A stretch of 64,000 nucleotides of DNA from Xanthostigma xanthostigma (Eukaryota; Arthropoda; Insecta; Raphidioptera; Raphidiidae). The stretch lies in contig OY754469.1 of NCBI GenBank assembly GCA_963575645.1, positions 50,426,753 through 50,490,752 on the forward strand, written 5' to 3'. This document shows, piece after piece, positions 1 to 10,615 of the stretch (position 1 is the stretch's first letter; each line of letters starts with the position of its first letter). The notes below the pieces were generated by a model. The model searched no databases. It was not told the DNA's origin and saw only the letters and a list, made by a program, of their open reading frames with translations. A program made the position numbers and the translations under genes.

Positions 1-452
1 ATCAGCAGGATGTTAAATAATGGAAACATCAAACTGTTGTTTGATTTTACCATACATCACGAATTGTTGAGCTGAACGAATGGCAGAGTGCGTGATCCTG
101 TGCAATGTTGAACAGCTTTCCTAGCTCTGCACTAAAATAAAGCTTCCGGATAATTCTGAAAGCACTTTGTACTTATCTCTTTCTATTTCACATATATATA
201 TTTCAGATGATAAAAACGATTTTGATATTCTTTTCGTTACACGCATAAGAATCGAATTGACATTATTTGAAAGATACATAATATATAAAAGAAAAAAAAT
301 CAAAAGTGAAAGAGAATAACAAAAGAGTGAAGTTGCCGTTTCTCTACATGTAGACGGCCATTGAGAGCTCCCGATTCGTTCCCTTTTCTGTCCTGAAGTT
401 TGCTTGCGATATCTGGAGTCCCAAGCAATTCGATCAATATTCTATTCTATTC
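1..452. other. Unassigned AT-rich sequence
   Basis: I see no gene, RNA gene or recognisable repeat here. The only open frame is about 60 codons of low-complexity composition and is not believable as a gene. Confidence 0.5.
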
Positions 453-640
453 AAATCTTTGATTAACGTCTGAATAGAACTTTTCAATAAATCAAATTAT
501 CGACCAATTTTTCAGACAATATATTAACAAAAAACATAAAATTAATACGCATTAACGTTTCAATCCGGATTTGAACCTTCTTCAAAACTGATTTAAAAAA
601 TATAAAAATAATTAATATTTAAAATCTAATTAGCTTTTTA
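453..640 (-). mobile_element. Family C repeat, degenerate hammerhead-like unit
   Basis: The segment starts with AATCTTTGATTAACGTC and continues with ATCGACCAATTTTTCAGAC, both shared with the unit at 7910-8130. On the minus strand it carries a decayed form of that unit's core, with GAAGAAGG, then TCCGGATTGAAACG. The mirrored second arm seen in the 8-kb copy is absent. The family is probably a retroelement terminal unit, which is an inference. Confidence 0.5.
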
Positions 641-1080
641 TAGAATCTTTTAAAATTATTTATTCTATTCAACTATGTTAGAAATTTTTTTTATTAAATT
701 TTAATTAAAATATTGTAATGATTACTTTATTAGTTTTGATATATTTTTGTTAAAAATCGGATTCCTTATTTCTCTGTTTTACTTTAATTTGGGTTACTGA
801 CGCGAATTTATGACGAGCTTTGGATTCAAAACTGGGATTCGGATTCTGTAAAAAATCAACATCGACTAGTCGAGATGTAATATATTTCGTACTTTAGTTA
901 CTATGACTGTCACATTCTCTTCAAGAAATTGTTCTTGTTTCAAATACTAATCATAATTGTTGTGTGGGTTGTGATATACAAGGAAGTAACAATGCGCTAT
1001 TCGTGCTTTGTAAACAGGGTTATACAATGCCATCTCGAATTGCAATTTGAAAAAAGTTAAAAAAAAACTGTAACCCGATT
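641..1080. other. Unassigned AT-rich sequence
   Basis: Very AT-rich with short homopolymers. I see nothing that supports a gene or a bounded repeat. Confidence 0.45.
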
Positions 1081-1860
1081 AGGTAAAAGAAGAGAACAGA
1101 CAAATCAAAACGCGAGACTGTATTTTTTTAGTGAAACTTTTTTAGGTACGCTAGGCGGGCCTTGATCAGATAAAAAGTAAACGCTCTACTTTTCGTCTCA
1201 TTCAGGTAAATTTGCCTGATCTAAGAGATTTAAATTTTGAAAATTATTGCGACTTTCTTTACAAATTTTAATTTTCAAATAAGTGCAGTATCGCCCGGAA
1301 ATTTATATAAGATTTGTTGAAAATGGCTTAGTTCTATGCAAAAAATCATGCTGAATCGAATGCGCGTATACCTAGAAGTCTGTAGCTATTGTAGTTTAAA
1401 AGTTATAACGTTTTTAATTATTTCAAGAAAAATTTATATAAACGCGCCTAACTCTCCTAGACCAAAGAAAATGGATTAAATCATTGGATTCAGCGTGATT
1501 TTTTCCATAAGTATGGTTAAATATATTAACCGTATCGAAAGGCTTTGTGTCTCAAAAAATCGCCCATTTGCAAAAACATAAAAATACTTGAATTTTTTCA
1601 ATTTTTTGAAAAAAATAAAAGTGTTACGGATATGCCTGAATTGACATTATATTGAAAAAAGTCCGCTGAATCGAATGAGCACAAGCGCAGAATTGTATCT
1701 CTTCTGGTTTTTGAGAAAAAATTTCAAAAATTAAAAAGTCGATTATCTCCGAAACGAGACAAGATACATAGGCCTGCGCCTATACTCATGGAATTCAGCG
1801 TGTCAAAATCTATCGGGTACCCTTAATATCAACACGTTCTGAGAAGTTTCATTTGTGAAA
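1081..1860. repeat. Diverged interspersed repeat, unclassified
   Basis: The stretch has recurrent phrases, including GCTGAATCGAATG twice (about 1350 and 1668) and its approximate mirror ATTCAGCGTGAT twice (about 1490 and 1795). The phrase with AATGAGCACAAGC followed by GTATCTCTTCTGG resembles 22950-23000, which lies inside an H-type rolling-circle element. It is therefore probably an old relative of that interior. No ends can be fixed by eye. Confidence 0.4.
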
Positions 1861-2235
1861 ACGAAACTTCAATCAGTAATTGAGCGGACGGAGTGCGAGA
1901 ATCGTTTCTAATCTACCTAGTAAGTAGGTATTCGGTTCAACCCTGGTTTGATGGCTGCTTTAAGTTAATATTGTATGCAGACGTCGTGCCCAAACGAAGC
2001 GAGCTCTGTTACACCTAAATGAAAATGTCAGTGATAAGTGAGTCCGATAATATCTCACACACGATGTGACATCTCGTGCAACAGTGGAAAAATATTATTC
2101 TTCAGCGTCACGCATACATACTAATAAACTAGTAGTTCAGTGAATAGTAAAGACCTCACTCCCTCCTCTGAATTATCGTACAGAATTTCGTAGATCAACA
2201 AATCAAAATCGTGTCCGTTCAAAAGTTTTTGTCGG
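1861..2235. other. Unassigned sequence
   Basis: Slightly less AT-rich than its surroundings. I see no convincing reading frame, RNA gene or terminal repeat. Confidence 0.4.
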
Positions 2236-2236
2236 G

Positions 2237-2455
2237 CGGACAAATTTTGAGTTATATTTTGCAACATTTTTCATTGATGCTCCGCTCCTATTGGTCGTAG
2301 CGTGATACTATATAGCCTTGTAGCCTTCCTCGATAAATGGACTATCCAACAAAAAAAAAATTTTCAATTCGAACCAGTAGTTCCTGAGATTAGCGCGTTC
2401 AACCAAACACACATACAAACTCTTCAGCTTTTATATATTAGTATAGATAGTTGTT
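2237..2455 (+). mobile_element. Truncated retroelement 3' tail (lepidopteran type)
   Basis: The sequence runs through GCTCCTATTGGTCGTAGCG, a phrase ending GTTCCTGAGATTAGCGCG and then CAAACTCTTCAGC, and ends in TATTAGTATAGATAG. I recognise this ending from abundant lepidopteran non-LTR type repeats, in which only the 3' part is usually retained. A reading frame of 75 codons crosses it but is incidental. Related antisense fragments appear at about 14188 and 51745. The exact LINE or SINE class cannot be settled from the tail alone. Confidence 0.55.
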
Positions 2456-3190
2456 GGAGGAAGCTTATCTCTGCGAGTCACGCTTTGACGTTTTTATCAC
2501 CTTTATTGCAATTAAATATTTATTATTAAGTTTATGCTTTTTTGCCTTAATTTTTGGCATTTATGAATCTTTAAACAGTCCCTAACCCATTGACACACCC
2601 CACGGGGTTAGAATTTGTAAATACAGAATTTTATTTATAATATTGGTTCATATTTTCAACTGTATTTAGTTCTGAATTGTTTGGCCCCTATTTATAGTAA
2701 GATTTTCGGTAGTTTATTAATGTTTTTTAAGTCGAATATTTATTTAAATTTGAATAAAATAGGTATTTCATTTACCTACTCATAATGTGTTTTACATGCC
2801 GATACAAAAAACACCATGTCAAACTGACTCACAATGTAATTTACAAATAAATTAAAATTACACGTGCTGGTAATTTGTCAAAGGTTGTTCAATAATTGAC
2901 GTGCAGAAGAGTGAAATCGTGATTTAAAAAGATGCAATAAATTATGCACGCGATGCATAAAAATACATAATAATTTTAATAACTAATAGTAATAGCATGT
3001 TCGTTTAGTAATATAAGAAACCGATGATAATTTGACAAATTAAATTTTACTAGGCAGGAAAAAGTGTGTAAAAAATGTATAAAATGTAATTTGAAAAAAA
3101 AAATTGAATCCAAGATGATATAATATTAATACATTAATTGTAAACGCATTAAATTTCATAAAATCTTATTCAAATGAAAAGTTAAAAAAA
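2456..3190. other. Unassigned AT-rich sequence
   Basis: Strongly AT-rich without clear ends or frames. I see nothing assignable. Confidence 0.45.
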
Positions 3191-3792
3191 ATTAGTTGTC
3201 TGTAAAGTCGGTTTACGGACGATAGTTTTACGTGATAACGTATTCCGTAATACATAACCTAAATTTATATAAAAATTATAATAATTCGAATCTATGATAT
3301 TGCATCTTTTGCTTCAAATTTAGGTTAATTTTATTTATTAAAATTACTCACCACCTATAATATAATTGTTTTTTTTAACTTTCTTTCTTTCGTATTTATT
3401 TTAAGTCTCAAAGATTAACTGTCATATTATTTTGAAAACAATTGTTTCATTGTTTAAATAAAATTCCAAAACCTACTTACAATATTTAAGTATTTTCATA
3501 CGTCAAAAAATTGATTTTTATAATGATAAAATTTGTATGAAAACGATTTTTTCGAGAGATGAGACCTAGCTAAAACGATTTTTTGCCCCCCAAAATCCCT
3601 TTTCAGTAAATTTCATCCAAATCGTTAGGGCCGTTTTCGAGAAAAGCACGCACAGGGTCAGGCGGAACGTTACGCGTTACGAACGTTACGCGTTACGAAC
3701 GTTAGGAACGTTACACTTTTTCGTGCATGCAGCCGGTGTTTTATCAATTTATAAGATTGGTGATTCATCAATTTATAAGACGTTATCACGTC
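3191..3792 (-). mobile_element. Family A Helentron-like element (HINE), copy A1, medium form
   Basis: Read on the minus strand, the element begins GACGTGATAACGTC and carries the inverted partner ACGTTATCACGT set back from its 3' end. This is followed by a hairpin equivalent to GTAAACCGACTTTAC and by ACAACTAAT against a T-run (an A-run on the plus strand). Asymmetric inverted repeats plus a 3' hairpin in a T-tract are the hallmark of Helentron-associated elements. The interior holds a variable AACGTTACG-type minisatellite near 3668-3717 and the AT-rich block shared with A3, A4 and A7b. It has no protein-coding capacity. Confidence 0.8.
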
Positions 3793-4750
3793 AAAAAAAA
3801 ATTGAATCTGAATCTTCTTTCATAGATTTTTACCGGACGAAGCTTATGTAAATATTTCTTATTTTAGACCGGAATGAAGTGATTTAGATACAATTTTGTT
3901 CAAAAGCTACTGCTCTAATTGTTCCTATCTCTAAAAAAATCCATGGCATAGTTAATACAAAACAAAATTTTGTATAATACATCGATTTATTATATAATAA
4001 TGAATGAATGATTTATCTAGTGAATACATAACAAATGTACATAATATTGTGAATGATATTTAAATTACATCAGGACAACAACAGCGCGGCACAATTTATA
4101 ATTAACAAGTCATAAAGTGTGCGAACTCATTCTTTTATCTTTGCACACATATATAATTATTTTACATCGATTACATTATATTGTTACACCTGTATAATAT
4201 GTAATAATATGACAGACAAGTCTGCATAACGCGAGCCGTTAGGGCTATATTATTTTCAGCGAAAACGATTGGTCACAGAGAAGGTATTAAAATAGCTTTT
4301 TTTGAACTTCACTTCTTAGGCTAGACCTGCGTTGGGTCCGTATTTCTCCCGATCCGATCCGATGTCCTACACTGGTCCCAACCGGGACGCAACTGCAGTT
4401 GGGTTGTAGAAATATCATGAATGACGACAATTTTTTTTTATATTGACGAAGAATTATTATTTTTTTTGCGGATTACGCCTCATCCCTAGAGCAGCGTGAT
4501 GTGTTTCTAATATTCTCTTACATTATCTATGTAGAAGGTTAGCGTATAATGTTTGTGTAGTGTAAGTTAGTGTAGGACAAAGGGGATACACGTAACACCG
4601 CGTTGCAAGTACAGTGGTGTTATACCGGTAACGATCGCTTAAACTGATAGACGCCGCTCTCTCGTTCGCTTAAGGGAGCGTATCTAAAACTTATTTCAAA
4701 TCAAATTCACTTTTTAACACGTTTTTATTAGCTTCATCTGTATGTATCTA
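3793..4750. other. Unassigned sequence
   Basis: The first part is AT-rich. From about 4230 to 4680 the base composition is more balanced, but no long frame or terminal repeat is visible. A TTTTTTTGAACTTCACTTC stretch at about 4291 vaguely resembles the start of the P family element, too weakly to call. Confidence 0.4.
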
Positions 4751-5312
4751 ATAGGTCATATGCATGAGACTCCAAATTAGTTTAAATTTTTATTTTGAAA
4801 TATATTTTAGTTCCTGATCATATCGTAATGGTTATTTTATTAATCTACTCACTGAAAAAAATACAAATAATAAAATAGAAACGTAGAAAATACGCGCTAT
4901 TTTCGAATTTTCAAAACGCAGCGTGACGTCAGAGTATATATCAATAACAGTTTCCATGGCGTCTGGGTCGTCTCACAGTAAGTTTACGTCAGTATTTAGA
5001 GAAAACAACAAATAAACTTCATTTAGAACATTGACAATTTGACATCAAGGTTGACATGCATCGTATATCATGACGTCACATAAGCCCGCCAACATGGCCG
5101 ATTGTTTAAACTGTCTATTTTTGAATGTGAAATTTAATATTTTTAACTTCCCGCTTTAAAAAAAATAAAAAAAATTTTTTTTTTTTTTCAAAAATCGGGA
5201 AGTTATTGGTTTCACCCCGATTTTCGAAAATCGAGTTTTCGCCAGATCTCGACGTTTTGAGGTCCTAGGAAGCTATTAAAACTATTTTGGCGATGATGTC
5301 CGTAGGGCTGTA

Positions 5313-5316
<4 letters not shown>

Positions 5317-5370
<54 letters not shown>
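5317..5370. repeat. (TG)n/(TATG)n microsatellite inside B1
   Basis: About twenty TG dinucleotides are followed by TATG units. It sits at the same internal position as the shorter CA/CATA tract of copy B2 (about 22346-22381), so it belongs to the element and expands independently in each copy. Confidence 0.9.
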
Positions 5371-5594
5371 AACCTTTTATATCTTTTGAACGGAGTGTCC
5401 GACTGAAACGCGGTTTGCGGCATCTGACGTGATCTTGGTGAACTTAGACTTCCTGAAAATTTGAAACGATTCGGCCCAAAAAATTTTGAGAAATCTTAAA
5501 AAAACAAGTTTCAAAAATTTTTTAAAAATTGTTTTTGTAAAATATTTTCTAAACTACTAAACCGAATAATTCCAAAATCTAATCAGCTCTTCTC

Positions 5595-6330
5595 CTTAAC
5601 AAACTGCGTCGATTTCCGCAAACCGCATCAAAATCGGTTCATTTGTTCACGAGATACCGTGAACGAAAAAATCGTAAAAAAGTGTTTTTTTAAAATGATT
5701 CTTAAAATTGTTATCAGATCGATTTTTTTGTAATAAATTACTTTCTTAGGCTAAAAAAACTGCGTCGATCGCCGCAAACCAGATCAAAATTGGTTCATTT
5801 GTTCATGAGATAACGTGAACGAAAAATTAGGAGAAAAGTAATTTTTTATAATTACTCGTAAAATTCTTATCAAATCGATTTTTTTGTAATAATTTACTTT
5901 CTTAGGTTAAAAAACTGCGTCGATCGCCGCAAACCAGATCAAAATTGGTTCATTTGTTCATGAGATAACGTGAACGAAAAATTAGGAAAAAAGTAATTTT
6001 TTATAATTACTCGTAAAATTCTTATCAAATCGATTTTTTTGTAATAATTTACTTTTTTAAGTTAAAAAAACTGCGTCGATCGACGCAAACCGCATCAAAA
6101 TCGGCTCATTTGTTCACGAGATATCGTGAACGAAAAATTTGTAAAAAAGTGTTTTTTTTAAATTGCTCGTTAAATTCCTATGAGATCAATTTTTCTGTAA
6201 TAAATTACTTTTTAAGGATAAAAAATTGAGTCGACTGCCGCAAATCGCATCAAAATCGGTTCATTTGTTCATGAGATATAGTGAACGAAAATTTCGTAAC
6301 AAATTGTTTTTTTTTGAGCTCGAAGAGCTA
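5595..6330 (+). repeat. About 155-bp tandem repeat in B1
   Basis: About five successive units each contain a CTGCGTCGAT-like phrase, then CCGCAAACC, then ATCAAAATCGGTTCATTTG and GAGATA...GTGAACG. They start near 5600, 5759, 5914, 6069 and 6228. The same array occurs inverted in B2. Confidence 0.8.
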
Positions 6331-6546
6331 AAAAATAAACTTCTTGCCATATTTTATATATTTTTGAGCGTTTTGAACTCGAAAATAGCGGGAAGTTACA
6401 GGGATGGCCTGCAGGGTCAAACTTCTTTTCAAATTTTTTTTTTAATGATAATATTACATTTTTAAATGATTATCAATTTTTTTCCGTGTTATGGTTGACT
6501 AAATAATTTATTAAAAATATAAAAAAAATACATGCATATGACCTAT

Positions 6547-6960
6547 TCTAATGAAATCTTTCAAATCAGTTTTCACGCACTTCCAGACGTCTGAATAATT
6601 TGAAACTTTGCACACGTAAAATATTTAACTATTTATACATATTATGTAAATCGATTAATTAACTTGAAAAGATACTGTAAGCAGGCTAACGAGTCGTCCA
6701 GAGCTATACGTTGCGTAACCTACCCGTAGACGTGATTTTTAGTGAGATAAAAAACAAAGAATAACACGTTTTTTATAGCAATGTGTACTAAAAAGTAAAA
6801 AATAATTTTTAAATGCAATGTTTTTGTACAACAGCGATAGGATGTCTCCTAGCTCGGTATAATTTAATTTTATGAATAGGCCATTCCCGTTTTAAGTCAG
6901 GAGTTCTGATTCATAAAAAATGTCACCGCAAAATATTACGCTGAAATTGTCAGAGGCTAT
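6547..6960. other. Unassigned sequence
   Basis: AT-rich. I see no gene or bounded repeat between F1 and the pogo-like MITE. Confidence 0.4.
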
Positions 6961-7421
6961 CACCTATCCCCCGATTTACACGGTAGATACGTTCCTGAGA
7001 AAAACGTGTACCTAAATCGAAAATTAAAAATTTTCAAGTCAAAACCGTGTAAATCGAAAAGCTTGCAGAAAATGCATAATTTTGCTATTTAACAGTTGTG
7101 ATTTTTTTCAATATTTTATGCACTCACTTGTAATTTACGAATATGGAAAATTAAATCTTTCTGAAACTGTGAAACTTTCATTCAAATACAATTTTCCGTA
7201 GATAAAACTTTAATTTTATGCGAAGAAATACAGACACAGTGTGCGTGTGCAGCAAGTCAGCACATAAGCTCGGGATTCCCCGTGAGATGTGTACACAGCG
7301 CACGTGTTCAATCACAGTAGCATTTAGTAGAGTGCGATAAAAACAAAGAAAAACTTATTTGGAAAACCGTGTAAAAGCGAAAACGTGTAAAACAAGTACC
7401 GTGTAAATCGGGGGATGGGTG
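6961..7421. mobile_element. pogo/Tigger-like MITE
   Basis: The ends are inverted copies of CACCYATCCCCCGATTTACA continuing CGGTA, and sub-terminal phrases of the type ACCGTGTAAATCGAAAA recur. This clause structure (repeated 'cgtgtaaatcga' modules beside the ends) is typical of pogo/Tigger-derived MITEs. TA dinucleotides flank the element on both sides, as expected for a TA target. There is no transposase reading frame. Confidence 0.65.
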
Positions 7422-7909
7422 TACTTATATTAATACTTTAAGTGAATAGAGAAACATACGAATAACGAAATGAATTTTAAACAGAAGTACACTGCAGCGT
7501 ACATTATATTTGAATAGGTCCCCAGTTGTATAGCAATACCGCCCGCAGTCATGTACGAACGACACGGTGCGACCATATCGGGTGACCACGTAATAATTAT
7601 ATAACATCTTTGAGCAATCAAAGCATTAATATCAAACACGGTGTAATAGGTTAACCGCGGAAGGGATTCACTACTTCGTATAACTACATGCAAACATACA
7701 TACACACAGAGCGCATGATATTACGTGTAGGTATTGCAAAATGTTTTTACATATAAAATTTACATGTCCTAAAAATTTACTTAGGCTTTTTCTCACGGAT
7801 TTTCACGAACAAACGACGATTTTGCCCACAGATGTATTTAATGCCACTGTTTGTTGAAATTACTAACAGGGTACTCTTTAAATTTCGTAGTTAGATTTAA
7901 ATGAAATGT
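7422..7909. other. Unassigned sequence
   Basis: Two overlapping minus-strand frames of 60 and 91 codons occur at 7425-7705. Their composition is low-complexity and cysteine-rich with no family resemblance, so I do not call a gene. Confidence 0.4.
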
Positions 7910-8130
7910 TCAAATCTTTGATTAACGTCTGATTAGAACTCTTCAATTAATAAAATTATCGACCAATTTTTCAGACAATATATTAACAAAAAATATAATT
8001 TTAATTATTTTTTATATTTTTTAGATCCGTTCTGAAGAAGATCCAAATCCGGATCGAAACGTTAATATATTAATTATATTTTTTGTTAATATATTGTCTG
8101 AAAAATTGGTCGATAATTTTATTTATTTAA
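7910..8130 (+). mobile_element. Family C foldback with hammerhead-like core
   Basis: A left arm (about 7945-8005) is mirrored by a right arm (about 8067-8126). Both contain the ATCGACCAATTTTTCAGAC phrase and its complement. The loop region contains CTGAAGA (8032-8038), a GATCC...GGATC stem and GAAAC (8056-8060), an arrangement resembling the conserved core of hammerhead ribozymes. Upstream is the AATCTTTGATTAACGTC block shared with 453 and, inverted, with about 40140-40156. Confidence 0.6.
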
Positions 8131-8149
8131 AAGAAATGATTTAATTAAT

Positions 8150-8391
8150 AATCCCACCAAAAACATAAATATGAAAAAAAGGCTAAATTCGATTTGAAGA
8201 ACATAGTGGTTTTGTCGAAAAAAAGAAGTAAGGTTTAAGAAGGTGCCAAGTTTTCACATGACAAGTTTACCTAACTAGCCATTTATAAAAACTGTCAAGT
8301 GAAAACTTGGCACCGTCTTAGATCTCGCAAAGCTACTTGTTCTTTGTACCAAACTTGGCCCTTTTTCACATTTATTTTTTTGATGGGATTT
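8150..8391. mobile_element. MITE family E, copy E1
   Basis: The terminal inverted repeats run from ATCCCACC through ACATAAATATGAAAAA and are mirrored by TTTTTCACATTTATT...GATGGGATT. The interior includes a second inverted pair containing GTGAAAACTTGGCACC. The same ends flank 23820-24005. The superfamily is not determined. Confidence 0.6.
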
Positions 8392-9021
8392 AAATACTTT
8401 TTGTAAAGTTATTTCTTACGTATTCTATACTTATATAATATTATACTTATACAAGTTTATTAATCTAAATAAAATAGAAGACATAATATAGGATTGAGTG
8501 CGACGAATCGGTTGGTAACTCAGAGCGCACGTAAAATGAGTGAAAGTGGCGCATGTGTACAGTAAAACCTCGCTTAACACGGTAGATATTTTCTCGAATA
8601 TATGGGTATCAAAAAATTTTGCCCGCCACTTTGACATCCCTGCTATCTTGTGAAATGCAAACCCGTTTAATTTCCAGAATTATATTAGAAATTTAATTTT
8701 TGTCAAATTTCAAAACAAAAATTGTGATAAGTACCTACTGTTTTTTTGCAAATCGATTCATAAAAATCATATACATAATATTACTATACGCAGCAATGTC
8801 TGTTTACTCAATATGCGGTGAATGAAGACAAGAAAGCGCAAAAAATACATCTCCGTCTCTTTCTCGAAGTGATTCCCTGGTTATTCCGACAATATACACT
8901 TGGAGTGTATCTCAAAAGTTCCATGTCTTTATCTATGACAGTAGTCAATCAAAGCCGAATAACTGTTACCACAAAAAAAAAACAAATATAATATCAAATA
9001 TGATTGCATCCTAATCGTGCA
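8392..9021. other. Mostly unassigned, with a Tigger-like terminal fragment
   Basis: At 8560-8582 the sequence CAGTAAAACCTCGCTTAACA resembles a pogo/Tigger left end. I find no clean matching right end, although CGTGTTA phrases recur around 9377 and 9427. The 68-codon frame at 8431-8637 is not convincing. Confidence 0.35.
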
Positions 9022-9035
9022 AATACGATTTATGT

Positions 9036-9299
9036 GAATTTGACTCTATTCAATAAATAGAGTAACTGTGATCCATTGAAGTTAATGATAGAGTATTTGG
9101 AAAGAATTCCGTGGCATAAGGATCGAAAATGAAGCAATACTGAAATTATTTTAAACTTGCATTTAATACTAACATTTCGATACTCTGAAGATGATACAAA
9201 ACATATCGAAACGTTAGTATTAAATGCAAGTTTAAAATAATTTCAGTATTGCTTCATTTTCGATCCTTATGCCACGGAATTCTTTCCAAATACTCTATC
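9036..9299 (+). mobile_element. Foldback retro-insertion with hammerhead-like loop
   Basis: Two 97-bp arms (about 9086-9182 and 9204-9300) are almost perfect mirror images. The loop and its edge hold CTGAAGA, a short stem and GAAAC. The whole is bracketed by a perfect 14-bp direct repeat AATACGATTTATGT at 9022-9035 and 9300-9313, consistent with a target-site duplication. A duplication that long points to target-primed retrotransposition rather than a cut-and-paste MITE. Confidence 0.7.
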
Positions 9300-9533
9300 A
9301 ATACGATTTATGTACTATCCGCAGTACATAAATAGTACACATATTTTTCCTTGCATAATAACGTAAAAATATATCGTGTTAAGAAAGGGTCGCCACAGTT
9401 TATTTAGCCGCGTTACAAACAAAATCGTGTTATATTAGTACCGGATTATTTAATGATAATAGTCTTGTTATACGTGTGCTGTCTGTATTTTTATGTGCTG
9501 TATAATAAACGCCAGCACTTGGCTTAAGCGGCC

Positions 9534-9939
9534 CATACACAGTCAAGCATACTTCATATTCTTATTATTAAACGATATTATTAAAAGAAAGGGATTGAAA
9601 AAAAAATGATAATAAAAACATTCGATATATCCAAATTATAGTCATATAATTTTTTGATATTTATATATTTTTTCCATTTGAAGACATACACATTTAATAA
9701 ACCCGCTCTTTAAAAAAATGTTCAAACCGGTTTTATTCAATTTTTCTATGAACTTTAAGTGTTGACTCTCTGTAAAAAAAACAGTGTAACTAATAAAACA
9801 GCTTTGTCGTTAATCCCAGCCTTAGAAGTTATTGAAATCTGTTGGAAAGGAGACAGCAGAAGTGATAATTTTGAGGTTTTTAAAGTAAAAGTCTTCAAAA
9901 AAGTACAAACGTACATTTCACTGTCTATGGGCCGCTTTA
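9534..9939. mobile_element. MITE with TTAAGCGGCCCATA ends
   Basis: TTAAGCGGCCCATACACAGT at the left is mirrored by CTGTCTATGGGCCGCTTTA at the right. The opposed 75- and 86-codon frames at 9755-10019 run across its right end and are not genes. I cannot assign a superfamily. Confidence 0.55.
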
Positions 9940-10369
9940 CAGTCCGAGTACAATCACAGTGTAGCGCTATCCATACATCCACCCACTACCTCCTCGTACT
10001 GCAGCATGTAATAGGATGATTGTACAGTGTGCATAGATAGGACAGCTAGGGATGGGTTGAATTAAAAACAAAAAACCTGTTACTAAATAACCGCACAGAA
10101 CAGACAGCTCTGTTAGTCATATATTCACAATGGATTCTTACAAAGCGTTGCATATATACGACTGAAAAATTGGACTGACACAAAAGATGGAGCATGTTCT
10201 AGTTTTCCATCCCAATTGTTGACGGTGATATCCTATATTCCAATGAATCGGAAAATTCAAAAAATATATATCTGGGTTTATCAAAATATGGAAGCGTCAT
10301 TTCCGTAATGTTGTTATCATAAAAGTTCTGCTCAGTATTTTACGAGCGTTTTTGAAAGCCAGGAAAAAA
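9940..10369. other. Unassigned sequence
   Basis: I see no frame or repeat boundary between the MITE and copy A2. Confidence 0.4.
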
Positions 10370-10615
10370 ATTGGTTGTCTGTAAAGTCGGTTTACGGACG
10401 ATAGTTTTACGTGATAACGTCATAAAGAAACATTGATGAACTCTCTGACGTCACGCGAGAAGAGAGAGAAATGCGTACAAGCCGACGCTTGGGCCGATCG
10501 TGCCTCTCTATCGCTTATACCGCGCTCTCGCTTGCACGCTCAGGCTCAGGCGGAACGTGACACTTTTTCGTGCGTGCAGCCGGTGTTTCATCAATTTATA
10601 AGACGTTATCACGTC
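10370..10615 (-). mobile_element. Family A Helentron-like element, copy A2, short form
   Basis: It has the same ends as A1: GACGTGATAACGTC at the 5' end on the minus strand, and the hairpin plus ACAACCAAT at the 3' end. The 246-bp interior contains ACGTCACGCGAGAAGAG and CGACGCTTGGGCCGATCG, shared with A9 and A11. A 99-codon frame spanning it is an artefact of its higher GC content. Confidence 0.85.

Larger units (their letters stand above)
5145..6435 (+). mobile_element. Family B Helentron-like element, copy B1
   Basis: It begins AACTTCCCGCT after a T-run. The partner AGCGGGAAGTT lies at 6387-6397, followed by a segment containing the palindrome CCTGCAGG and then TCAAACTTCTTTTC against a T-run. 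A (TG)n microsatellite and about five tandem units of about 155 bp form the interior. The related MITE at 58119-58591 shows the uninterrupted T-tract where B1 sits, so the ends are supported by comparison. A 79-codon frame at 6226-6465 is part of the repeat and is not a gene. Confidence 0.8.
4751..6546 (+). mobile_element. Family F MITE, copy F1, interrupted by element B1
   Basis: Terminal inverted repeats are ATAGGTCATATGCATG at the left and its complement at the right. A possible 4-bp target duplication TCTA lies at 4747-4750 and 6547-6550. Outside the inserted B1 element (5145-6435) the sequence matches 58119-58591 nearly end to end, including the TGACGTCAGAGTATATA block. About 505 bp belong to the MITE itself. 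The superfamily is uncertain, because the second copy shows no matching 4-bp duplication. Confidence 0.75.

Noticed and set aside
3191..3792. Interpretation of family A as a Tc1/mariner or hAT MITE from its inverted repeats
   Set aside because: The inverted repeats are asymmetrically placed and no TA or 8-bp duplication is seen. The 3' hairpin and T-run fit a Helentron-like element better.
5595..6330. CRISPR-like array because of regular repeats
   Set aside because: Units are about 155 bp without distinct spacers, lie inside a transposon and belong to a eukaryotic genome.
8560..9440. A full Tigger-like transposon
   Set aside because: The left end is suggestive, but no matching right end or transposase remnant is visible, so only the terminal fragment is noted.
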